This document shows positions 27,911 to 35,145 of a stretch of DNA of 64,000 nucleotides, in pieces. This stretch comes from Paenibacillaceae bacterium (lineage in GTDB: Bacteria; Bacillota; Bacilli; Paenibacillales; Paenibacillaceae). Below the pieces are notes generated by a model that saw only the letters and a list, made by a program, of their open reading frames with translations, did no database searches and was not told the origin of the DNA. The stretch is from assembly GCA_900766135.1 (NCBI GenBank), contig CAAFUF010000004.1, positions 186,001 through 250,000 of the forward strand, written 5' to 3'. The stretch's first letter is position 1. Every line of letters begins with the position of its first letter. The translations under genes and the position numbers were made by a program.

Positions 27911-30046
27911 TTATACCAAAGGCCTTACTTGATAAGACGAATAAGCCGTACGGCTTCCGCCGGAGTTGCCGAAGCCGATCGAGCCCCGCAGGTAAGGCGC
28001 GTCTTCGTCGTGAAATTGGATGGCCACGTTTCCGTCGATCGATACCTCGATCAACGAGCCCCGGACAGTGACCTCCAGCTCGTATTCCAAGCCGTGCTTC
28101 CAGGGGAAAGGCTTGGAGTCGAGTTGCCGGTAGCCTTCATAGTTTTTGTACAAAGCGATCGATTGTCCCGGAGCCAAACCTACGGCATAGCTCCGCATCG
28201 CCCCTTGGACGCGGAACAAGACGGAATGATGCTCTCCGGAGAGCGGTACTAACTTCGTCCGGAAGCGATAATCGGTCCACCGATGCGAACCGGTGTAACT
28301 CTCCGCCGGTTCGTAGCCATGGCCGCCGGCCAGCCGCCCGTCCTCCAGTCTCCAGATGCCCCGCAGGTAAGTGAATTGGGATACCGTCTGGTGCAAGGCG
28401 CTCCATTTCTCCATCCGCTGCGAAGCAAAATCGATGGCATAATCAGCGGAGCCGTAAACTTTCATCTCATCCAGGAACCATTTCAGGGAGAACGATTTCT
28501 CCCGCAGGCTGGAATCTCCGCTGACCGCATATTCCATGCCGATCTTGCCGATGACGAAATCGTCGGCGCAAGGAATCCGATAACTCACTTGTTGCCAATC
28601 GCCGTTCAACACGAACAGATCGCCATACAAACGCCTTCCCGTGAAATCGTCCTCGGCGAACAGCCGCACATGCAGCCCCGTGCCTACCGATTCGTCAAGC
28701 TTCAGCCAAGCCTCCACGGTTTGTCCGGGGTACACGGTAGGAGAAATGTCCGGATCATAGCGGCTATCCTCGAAATCGCGCGGCGAGCCGTAGGTGAGGA
28801 AAAACACGTCGAAGGTCGTCCCGGTAAACACGGAGGGTGCCGTCAACTGCAAGGAACGCCGGCCCTTATACGCCTCACGGTCCGTATTGGCGAGCAGGAT
28901 CCGCGCATTGCCGCGGTATTTCCATTCCAGCGCATGCGTCGAGCCCGGCAGTTCGAAATGCAGGTGATGCGCGCTGTCATTCTGCAGAATGTCCTCCCAG
29001 CCGGGAATTCCCGCACGATGCAGCTTAGCCGCCAGTCTGGCCGTATCCGTGACGAGCTGCGGGATCGTTTGCAGGTTCAAGCTGCCAACGATGCCTGAGC
29101 AACAGACGAAATCGTTGAGCGGTTCGATCCATTTCCGTTCGATGCCCTCCGGTCCGTTCAGGACACCGAGAATCGTTCCAACGTTGCCAACATTGCAGTC
29201 CGTATCCCAGCCGCACATATTGCAAATATTGATCGTACGGCTAAAATCTCCCTGTCCGTATAATAAGGATAACACGATTACGGCCGCATTAGGAATAATA
29301 TGACAGACCCCTTCGTAATGCTGGTAACCGTACTTCTCTTTGACGTAGGCGAACGCTTCGCGCCAATTGTCCGGATGCTCCTTGCGGAAGGCGATAACAT
29401 CCCGTGCCATCCGCGCGTAATCGCTGGTCTCCTCGATCACGGACAAGCCGTCCTCCACGATTTCTTCAATACTCCCCTTCACGAACGCGGATGCGATGCA
29501 GGCCGCGATAAACCGGCCGCCCCGGATGCCGTCTCCGCCATGGGTCACGCTTGACATCAGGCCCGCGAGCTCCGCCGCCTTTACCGGGTCGCCCGGGCTG
29601 ACGAGCCCCCAGCAGTCGGAGAAGATCTGACCGCCGATCTGCTCCGCCGTCGTCTTGCCGTTTTGTTCGATCGATCCGGACTGCGGAGCCGGCACGCCGT
29701 TTTTCAAATTCATGTAAGCCGTATGCTCGGTGGAAACCCCATAGCCACCCCACCAGAAGAAGCCGTGCCCTTCGCCCGTGTAGTTCCGCAGCGTGTGGCC
29801 CATTTCCCGCGCCGTCAATCGCTCCGGTTCGAAATCGTCCAGCGCCCGCATGAAGAATGCCGGGCCGTTAATATCGTCATCGGCCGCAAAATGCTTGAAC
29901 AAATAAGGATAGTCCGTGATCTCGCCAAACGTTTGTTCGATTCTCTCATAAGACCAGCCTTCGATGTTGGCGCCATGCACCACACCGATCACTTTTCCCA
30001 GCCAGCCTCCATACAATCTCTCCATATAGTCGTTAGGAAATTTCAT
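27911..30046 (-). CDS. ADP-ribosylglycohydrolase family protein with C-terminal beta domain
   Basis: A 711-residue protein. The first 350 residues belong to the ADP-ribosylglycohydrolase (DraG/ARH) family: YGGWLGKVIGVVHGANIEGW, the metal-binding acidic triplet in FAADDDINGPAF (about residues 56-58) and GWDTDCNVGNVGTILG near 280. Enzymes of this fold cleave ADP-ribose or ribose N- and O-glycosidic bonds with two Mg ions. The last 350 residues look like beta-sandwich domains (LHFELPGSTHALEWKY, RLAGGHGYEPAESYTGSHRWTDYRF), resembling carbohydrate-binding or laminin-G folds. There is no signal peptide. Start at 30046 (GGGGTG upstream) is preferred to the GTG nine bases earlier. Its place between ABC permease and ribokinase genes suggests it strips ribose from an imported compound. 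Substrate unknown. Confidence 0.85.
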   Translation of the reverse strand: MKFPNDYMERLYGGWLGKVIGVVHGANIEGWSYERIEQTFGEITDYPYLFKHFAADDDINGPAFFMRALDDFEPERLTAREMGHTLRNYTGEGHGFFWWGGYGVSTEHTAYMNLKNGVPAPQSGSIEQNGKTTAEQIGGQIFSDCWGLVSPGDPVKAAELAGLMSSVTHGGDGIRGGRFIAACIASAFVKGSIEEIVEDGLSVIEETSDYARMARDVIAFRKEHPDNWREAFAYVKEKYGYQHYEGVCHIIPNAAVIVLSLLYGQGDFSRTINICNMCGWDTDCNVGNVGTILGVLNGPEGIERKWIEPLNDFVCCSGIVGSLNLQTIPQLVTDTARLAAKLHRAGIPGWEDILQNDSAHHLHFELPGSTHALEWKYRGNARILLANTDREAYKGRRSLQLTAPSVFTGTTFDVFFLTYGSPRDFEDSRYDPDISPTVYPGQTVEAWLKLDESVGTGLHVRLFAEDDFTGRRLYGDLFVLNGDWQQVSYRIPCADDFVIGKIGMEYAVSGDSSLREKSFSLKWFLDEMKVYGSADYAIDFASQRMEKWSALHQTVSQFTYLRGIWRLEDGRLAGGHGYEPAESYTGSHRWTDYRFRTKLVPLSGEHHSVLFRVQGAMRSYAVGLAPGQSIALYKNYEGYRQLDSKPFPWKHGLEYELEVTVRGSLIEVSIDGNVAIQFHDEDAPYLRGSIGFGNSGGSRTAYSSYQVRPLV

Positions 30047-30063
30047 CCTTTTCACCCCAATGG

Positions 30064-30906
30064 TCAGCTTTTGACGGCCCCGCCTGTCAGGCCCGCAATG
30101 ATTTGTTTCTGGAAAAATACGTATACCAGCATGATCGGGATCACCGTCATGACGAACGAAGCAAAAGCCAGGTTGTAATTAAAGGAATATTGAGACTTGA
30201 AATTATATTGGAACAACGGAAGCGTCCAGAACGTCTCCGATTTGTTCAGAATCAATAGCGGAAGCAGGAAGTCGTTCCAAATCCAGAAGGAATTGACGAT
30301 GATCACCGTAGCCGTAAGAGGCGCCAACAACGGAAAAATGACCGACCGGTAAGTTCTGAGCTTGGAGCATCCATCCACCTCGGCTGCCTCTTCCAATTCT
30401 TTCGGAATCGTGGTGCGAATGTAGCCGACATATAGGAACACGCCTTGCGTCAGCGCGTAAGTGACATAGAGCAGAATCAGGCCGAAACGGTTCAACAGGT
30501 CCAGTTCCGTCATTAACCTGGTGACCGGCAGCATGATGACTTGGAATGGGATGATGATCCCCATGATGAACAAAATATATAGCGTTTTGAAATACCACTT
30601 GTTCATATTGCGGCTGATGGCATAAGCCGTAAGCGGCACCACCAGCAGGATCAGCGCGATAGACACCACCGTAATCAATACCGAGTTGGTGAAAAACTGC
30701 GCAAAATTGTTATTGAACAACACTTCCTTGAAATTGCCCAAATACAGTTCCGAAGGAAAGGAGAAGAAGTTCTTTGCGCTTTCCTTGGTGGTTTTAAAGG
30801 CCGTAATAATCGTCAGGTACAACGGCAAAAAGATGACAACGAGTCCGGCAGTTAACAACACATAGCTGACGAAGGATAACCGTTTTTCGCTGCTGCCGTT
30901 CATCAC
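30064..30906 (-). CDS. ABC importer permease, MalG/UgpE type
   Basis: A 280-residue family-1 importer permease with about six membrane segments, EAA loop EEAAEVDGCSKLRTYRSVIFPLLAP and the C-terminus FFQKQIIAGLTGGAVKS. It is coupled by a four-base overlap to the MalF-type permease and lies about 17 bases ahead of the ADP-ribosylglycohydrolase gene. No ATPase gene is in the cluster, so a shared MsmX-type ATPase is expected. Confidence 0.92.
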   Translation of the reverse strand: MMNGSSEKRLSFVSYVLLTAGLVVIFLPLYLTIITAFKTTKESAKNFFSFPSELYLGNFKEVLFNNNFAQFFTNSVLITVVSIALILLVVPLTAYAISRNMNKWYFKTLYILFIMGIIIPFQVIMLPVTRLMTELDLLNRFGLILLYVTYALTQGVFLYVGYIRTTIPKELEEAAEVDGCSKLRTYRSVIFPLLAPLTATVIIVNSFWIWNDFLLPLLILNKSETFWTLPLFQYNFKSQYSFNYNLAFASFVMTVIPIMLVYVFFQKQIIAGLTGGAVKS

Positions 30907-31775
30907 GCATTCACCTCAAGTCTGCTCATGGAGCGAATTTGCACGATCGAGACGAGGGCAATAATCACGAACAGAATAATCGCCAGCGAACTCGCGTAAC
31001 TGAATTTAAATTCCTGGAAGGCGAAATTGTAAACGAGCAAACCGACGCTTTCCGTCTTCCTGCCCGGCCCCCCTCCCGTCATGGCCATAATGTAGTCGAA
31101 TGCGGTAAGCCCGCTTTTCGCCGAAAGGATCACGACGATGTTCAGGGTCGGAATCAGGAACGGAATTACGACCGAGCGGAACCGCTGCCAGGCGGTGGCG
31201 CCGTCCAGGCTGGCCGCTTCGATCAAATCCTTGGGCACGCTCTGCAGTGCGGCCAGGAACAGCAGCGTCGGAATCGCCAGGCCATGCCATAGGCTTACGA
31301 ACAACAAGCCGAAAAAAGCCCAATCCGGATTGGACAGCAAATTCCGCGACAGCATATCGGAGCCAATAGCTCTGCCGAAAGCCGGAAGGGCCTGGGAGAA
31401 CAACTGGTTGAAAATCAAACCCACGGTAATCATGCTGAGTACGGCCGGAACGAAATACGTCGTCCGGTAAAACGATTGAAAACGGCGAACGCGATTGAGC
31501 AATACGGCGATCAGCACGGCGATCACGACGGTCAAAACGATTAATCCAAGCGCGTATTTAAAGGTAAAACCCAAGCTGCCCAAGATCCGGTCGTCCTGCG
31601 CCAGCCGCACATAATTGTCCACCCCAATGAAATGACTCGTCTTGCTCAGCCCGTCCCAATCGCTCAGACTGTACAAAAATCCGTTCACCATCGGGTAAAG
31701 GAAGAAAACGGCGTACAACAGAAGCGCTGGTAGCGTAAAGAGGTAATGGGCATATCTGTTGATGGTTTTCATCAC
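30903..31775 (-). CDS. ABC importer permease, MalF/UgpA type
   Basis: A 290-residue MalF/UgpA-group permease. Six membrane segments are visible, starting with YLFTLPALLLYAVFFLYPMVNG. The EAA loop reads IEAASLDGATAWQRFRSVVIPFLIP, and MTGGGPGRKTESVGLLVYNFAF is the usual late motif. It forms the channel with the MalG-type partner downstream. A hairpin lies between this gene and the binding-protein gene. Confidence 0.92.
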   Translation of the reverse strand: MMKTINRYAHYLFTLPALLLYAVFFLYPMVNGFLYSLSDWDGLSKTSHFIGVDNYVRLAQDDRILGSLGFTFKYALGLIVLTVVIAVLIAVLLNRVRRFQSFYRTTYFVPAVLSMITVGLIFNQLFSQALPAFGRAIGSDMLSRNLLSNPDWAFFGLLFVSLWHGLAIPTLLFLAALQSVPKDLIEAASLDGATAWQRFRSVVIPFLIPTLNIVVILSAKSGLTAFDYIMAMTGGGPGRKTESVGLLVYNFAFQEFKFSYASSLAIILFVIIALVSIVQIRSMSRLEVNA

Positions 31776-31809
31776 AATCCCCCTCGTTTCAAAAAATAAT
31801 GCGGAAACC

Positions 31810-31833
31810 GGAGAGGATCACGTTATCCCCTCC
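31810..31833 (-). terminator. Hairpin between binding-protein and permease genes
   Basis: On the minus strand GGAGGGGAT/ATCCTCTCC forms a 9-bp stem (one G-U) with a 6-base loop; TTTTTT comes only some 13 bases later. As at the other importers, partial termination or mRNA stabilisation is likely. Confidence 0.6.
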
Positions 31834-31850
31834 AGCCCCATTCTATCTAT

Positions 31851-33113
31851 TTACTTGCCGAATTCCTGATTGATCCATTTCAACAAGGCGTCCTTGTCAT
31901 TCAGGATCAAGTACGCCGAGGTTTCCGTGCCCCAGCTGGAATCAAGACCCGCTCTCCAGTTGAAGTGCAGCCACGGATAGAAACGTCCCTCTTCGGAAAT
32001 CAATTTTGTGACATCCTCCGTTTGCGGCGCGTCGGCTTTGACGCCCGTAATCGTGGATGGCGATTTCTCGTTGTCGGCCAAAAACTGTGCCGTTTGCTGC
32101 TCGGCCATGAATTTCACGAACTTCTTGGCTTCCTCCGGATGTTTCGTATTGGCGGAGATCGCCAGCGCATAGTCGATGCCGCCCACAACAAGACCGTTGC
32201 CGCCGTCGTTAGGAATCGGGAACATTTTGTATTCGTCTTCCATGCCCGCCTGCTCGATCATCGGCACCGCCCAGATGCCCTGCGGAAGCATGAGAGCCTG
32301 TCCGGTAGCAAACAGATTCACGGCGTCGGGATAGTCTGCCCCAGCTGCATCCAGCTGACTGTTATCGCGGATGAAATCCATCTGCGCGAGCAGCTTTTGA
32401 ATGGAAGGATCGCTTTCCGCTTTGGCCTGTGGATCTTGGAAGAACTTGTCGGCCGTCTCATAGCCGACGGCATTGGTGAGCAGCGCCTCGGTAAGATGCC
32501 CGACGGACCAAGCGGCTTTGAAGCTGGTCGCGAAAGGAACGGAACCTTTTTCTTTAATCGCGGCTGCGGTTTGTTCCAACTCCGCCCATGTTGTCGGAAC
32601 CTTCAAGCCCAGCTCGTTAAATTTGGCCGCATTGTAGAAAATTCCGTAGGCGTTCATAGTCAGCGGCGCGCTGTAATCCTTGCCGCCGACCTTGACGCCC
32701 TCAAGGAACTGCGGGTTGATGTTCGCCAGCACGTCGCTGCCCGTCAGGTCCATGAAATAATCCGACTCGGCTTGCGTTTTGAAATCGGATTCGTTCGGGA
32801 AAATGGACATGATATCCGGAGCGTCATTGCTGGCGAGCCGGTTATACAAAACCTTCCGCGAATCCGGAACCTGAACCTGGTTCACCTTGATGTTCGGGTT
32901 TTCCGTCTCGAAGTTTTGGATAATCTGGTTCAGGTAGTCCTTCACCTCGGATTTTTGGTTGAAAATCTCAAGCGTTACCTGCTCTTCATTGCCCGCTCCC
33001 TGATTCGAGCCCTGCCCTTCGCCGGCATTGCCCCCGGAAGATTTGCCTCCGCATCCGGCCACGACAAGCACCAGCGCAAGGACGGAAATGACCCACATTT
33101 TCTTACTCTTCAT
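31851..33113 (-). CDS. Substrate-binding lipoprotein of the ribosyl-compound importer
   Basis: A 420-residue SBP_bac_1 lipoprotein. The signal MKSKKMWVISVLALVLVVAGCGG has lipobox VAGC and is followed by a Gly/Ser/Asn/Gln linker. The mature protein has the family layout: VTLEIFNQKSEVKDYLNQII, NIKVNQVQVPDSRKVLYNRLAS, IMSIFPNESDF, then a long helical C-lobe with FYPWLHFNWRAGLDSSWGTE. It captures the imported compound and hands it to the two permeases downstream. By sequence it belongs to the oligosaccharide group and not to the ribose or nucleoside lipoproteins, which makes the cargo of this operon uncertain. Confidence 0.88.
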   Translation of the reverse strand: MKSKKMWVISVLALVLVVAGCGGKSSGGNAGEGQGSNQGAGNEEQVTLEIFNQKSEVKDYLNQIIQNFETENPNIKVNQVQVPDSRKVLYNRLASNDAPDIMSIFPNESDFKTQAESDYFMDLTGSDVLANINPQFLEGVKVGGKDYSAPLTMNAYGIFYNAAKFNELGLKVPTTWAELEQTAAAIKEKGSVPFATSFKAAWSVGHLTEALLTNAVGYETADKFFQDPQAKAESDPSIQKLLAQMDFIRDNSQLDAAGADYPDAVNLFATGQALMLPQGIWAVPMIEQAGMEDEYKMFPIPNDGGNGLVVGGIDYALAISANTKHPEEAKKFVKFMAEQQTAQFLADNEKSPSTITGVKADAPQTEDVTKLISEEGRFYPWLHFNWRAGLDSSWGTETSAYLILNDKDALLKWINQEFGK

Positions 33114-33145
33114 CTGTAGTCCCCCTGTTCATTATGAACTTGTAC

Positions 33146-34042
33146 TTAAAGCAGTCTTTCTAAAAATAGTTGGATAAAGGCTTCCTGCCGTACCTCTACG
33201 GCAGCCAGCACGTTTACGTCCATCGGGCGGTCGAAAAATACGTCCCGATGCTCCACCGTCATTCCTCGCGTAAACTCACCTTTACATTCTACGGAAACTT
33301 TCTTCGGCTGAAACTCCAGCAAATCCGGATGACTAAGATAAGCAATCGTCAATGGATCATGCAGGATGGGAAGATGCTTCGACGAGTCCATCCACTGTGA
33401 TAATAATCGCGATAAAAAAGCGGTTTCGCTTTTACCCCTAAGCTTGATTCGATCTACATCGGATTGGGTTAATCTGCATTTCAAAGTAACGTCCAGCCCT
33501 ACCATCGTCAATTTCAGGCCGGAATTGAACACGATCGCCGCCGCCTCCGGATCGCAAACGATGTTCCACTCGGGATAAAACGCCGAGTGCATTCCGCCCA
33601 TCAGCACAATCTCCGCCTGCCGCATCACTTCGGGCGATTTCATCACCGCGCAAGCGATATTCGTGAGCGGTCCGATCGCCACAATCGTGATCTTCGGGTC
33701 CCGACTTACCTGATCGATCAAGAAATCCACCGCGTGCTGGCCGCAATTCGATTCGATGTCGCTATACTCATCCAGCCACTGGCAAGGAATGCTTCCGGCA
33801 TCCGTTTGGGTCAGCAGCGGGCTGCCGATTCCGGTAGCCACGGGAATATCCGGTCGTTCGTAAGCCTTGAGCAGTTGCAGGGCCAGCTTCGTTCGCAAGC
33901 CGGTGTTTCTGTATACCGTCGTCAGTCCCGCCACTTCCAGTTCTGGAGATTTCAGGGCCAGCACGATCGCCAGGGCATCATCGATATCATCTCCTATATC
34001 CGTATCAATAACGATCCGTCTTATCTCTATCACCTCCTTCAT
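33146..34042 (-). CDS. Inosine-uridine nucleoside hydrolase family protein
   Basis: A 298-residue nucleoside hydrolase (IunH/RihA fold), which cleaves the N-glycosidic bond of nucleosides to base and ribose with one Ca ion. The calcium-binding N-terminus is RRIVIDTDIGDDIDDALAIVLAL; further family marks are VATGIGSPLL, ITIVAIGPLTNIACAVMKSP, IVLMGGMHSAFYPEWNIVCDPEAA and LPILHDPLTIAYL. The conserved VDTD-like motif is intact. The start is odd: the open frame begins MKEVIE, but those codons are the ribosome binding site AAGGAGGTGAT itself, ideally spaced for an ATA at 34022-34024. It is the first gene of the cluster, and ribokinase lies further down the same strand. Confidence 0.9.
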   Translation of the reverse strand: MKEVIEIRRIVIDTDIGDDIDDALAIVLALKSPELEVAGLTTVYRNTGLRTKLALQLLKAYERPDIPVATGIGSPLLTQTDAGSIPCQWLDEYSDIESNCGQHAVDFLIDQVSRDPKITIVAIGPLTNIACAVMKSPEVMRQAEIVLMGGMHSAFYPEWNIVCDPEAAAIVFNSGLKLTMVGLDVTLKCRLTQSDVDRIKLRGKSETAFLSRLLSQWMDSSKHLPILHDPLTIAYLSHPDLLEFQPKKVSVECKGEFTRGMTVEHRDVFFDRPMDVNVLAAVEVRQEAFIQLFLERLL

Positions 34043-34093
34043 GGATTCAAAAGCGATCAGGATGGAAAATTCGGCATATTCTCGTGTTCAAAT

Positions 34094-34108
34094 ATGTAAA
34101 TTTTACAT
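34094..34108. promoter_or_regulatory. Palindromic operator, proximal copy
   Basis: ATGTAAA-T-TTTACAT, a perfect inverted repeat around one base. It lies about 17-31 bases downstream of the expected start site of the ribosyl-compound operon, a position suited to repression. Confidence 0.6.
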
Positions 34109-34131
34109 CTTTATCGTCTTTTTGTAGCGCT

Positions 34132-34160
34132 ATCATAGCAAATACAAGCGTTTTCATCAA
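34132..34160 (-). promoter_or_regulatory. Main promoter of the ribosyl-compound operon
   Basis: Minus-strand TTGATG (34155-34160), 17-bp spacer, TATGAT (34132-34137) with TG extension. TGAAAACGCTTGTA (34143-34156), between the boxes, resembles a cre or LacI-type operator with two mismatches. The 343-bp gap (34043-34385) otherwise holds two palindromes and the opposing promoter. Confidence 0.65.
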
Positions 34161-34255
34161 GACTATAATTGAATTTTTTTCATATAAATCTCTTTGAAAG
34201 CCTATATTCCCTTGTTTTAAGCGGATTTTCATTAATAAACAGAGTTACGCCCGTG

Positions 34256-34274
34256 ATGTGTAAAATTTACACAT
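34256..34274. promoter_or_regulatory. Palindromic operator, distal copy
   Basis: ATGTGTAAA-A-TTTACACAT, 9-bp perfect arms around one base. It lies between the two divergent promoters, about 36 bases before the -35 of the TetR-type gene. Its core (GTAAAnTTTAC) is shared with the copy at 34094. Confidence 0.65.
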
Positions 34275-34310
34275 TGTAGGTGTGACCCTCTAGTCCCTCC
34301 TCCCCCGCTT

Positions 34311-34339
34311 TTGTGAAAGCCTCAGGACCCGCGTATAAT
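34311..34339 (+). promoter_or_regulatory. Promoter of the TetR-type regulator gene
   Basis: TTGTGA (34311-34316), 17-bp spacer, TATAAT (34334-34339), 46 bases before the TTG start codon. Confidence 0.65.
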
Positions 34340-34385
34340 GGAGTTATCAATGCGATCCGGATCATGTTAAAGCAGGTGATTCCCT

Positions 34386-34973
34386 TTGTCGAGTTCCCAT
34401 CTCACTAAAAAGGCGCTTGCCGCCTCGCTGAAAAGCAGGATGAACCATACCCCTCTGAACAAAATCACCGTCAAGGATCTCGTGGACGATTGCGGATTAA
34501 ACCGGCAAACGTTCTATTATCATTTCCAGGATATTTTCGAGCTGCTCGGCTGGATTTACCAGACCGAAGCGGTGGACGCCATCGCCGGGGAGCGCAGCTA
34601 TCGCACCTGGACCAACGGGTTCCTGAAAGTCTTCAAATATATCGAAGACAACCGGGCGTTTTGTTTGAACACGCTGAACTCCCTGGCGCGCAGCCACCTG
34701 GATTCCTACCTGTATAACGTGACGGACAGCCTGGTCATGGGCGTGGTCGAAGAAGTGTCTGCGGGGATGCATGTGGAGGAGGCGGATCAACGGTTCCTGG
34801 CCAATTTTTATACGCTGGCGTTTACCGGTCTAATCATCGGATGGATGCGGGACGGGATGAAGGAACCCCCGGAGCGGATCATCGAAAAGCTCAGCGAATT
34901 GGTCGATGGTCATTTCGAGCAAGCACTTCAACGGTATGAGCACAAAGCCAACGGGTCCTCCGCCTCACGGTGA
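34386..34973 (+). CDS. TetR/AcrR-family regulator (DhaS-like)
   Basis: A 195-residue TetR-family protein. The helix-turn-helix is in LNKITVKDLVDDCGLNRQTFYYHFQDIFELLGWIY (about 20-55); the C-terminal ligand domain resembles the TetR_C_8 group that includes the DhaS activator. The start is TTG behind AGGTGA. It has its own promoter and terminator, with two palindromes in the upstream gap. It lies between the ribosyl-compound operon (divergent) and oleate hydratase (same strand), so either could be its target. Members of this family often sit next to fatty-acid or quinone modifying genes; which gene it controls here is inference. Confidence 0.85.
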   Translation: MSSSHLTKKALAASLKSRMNHTPLNKITVKDLVDDCGLNRQTFYYHFQDIFELLGWIYQTEAVDAIAGERSYRTWTNGFLKVFKYIEDNRAFCLNTLNSLARSHLDSYLYNVTDSLVMGVVEEVSAGMHVEEADQRFLANFYTLAFTGLIIGWMRDGMKEPPERIIEKLSELVDGHFEQALQRYEHKANGSSASR

Positions 34974-35023
34974 TGGGAAGACGGCCAGCGACTCGAAACA
35001 TGGCTTTTTCCGTCGGAATTCTA

Positions 35024-35051
35024 GACACTCCTAAGGGAGTGTCGTTTTTTT
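35024..35051 (+). terminator. Terminator of the TetR-type gene
   Basis: Stem GACACTCC/GGAGTGTC, loop TAAG, then GTTTTTTT. It separates the regulator from the oleate hydratase gene, which must have its own promoter in the next 95 bases; I see no convincing boxes. Confidence 0.9.
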
Positions 35052-35145
35052 ATACAGCCGCGCTTCATTGTGGATTTTGTTTGCTCCAAAGAGGGATTAC
35101 ATTGAAGTTGTTCCATTCATCACATTCTTTGGAGGCGAAAGATCA

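Noticed and set aside
35068..35145. N-terminal extension of oleate hydratase
   Set aside because: The extra 26 codons have no ribosome binding site and do not belong to the family N-terminus; GGAGG precedes the ATG at 35146.
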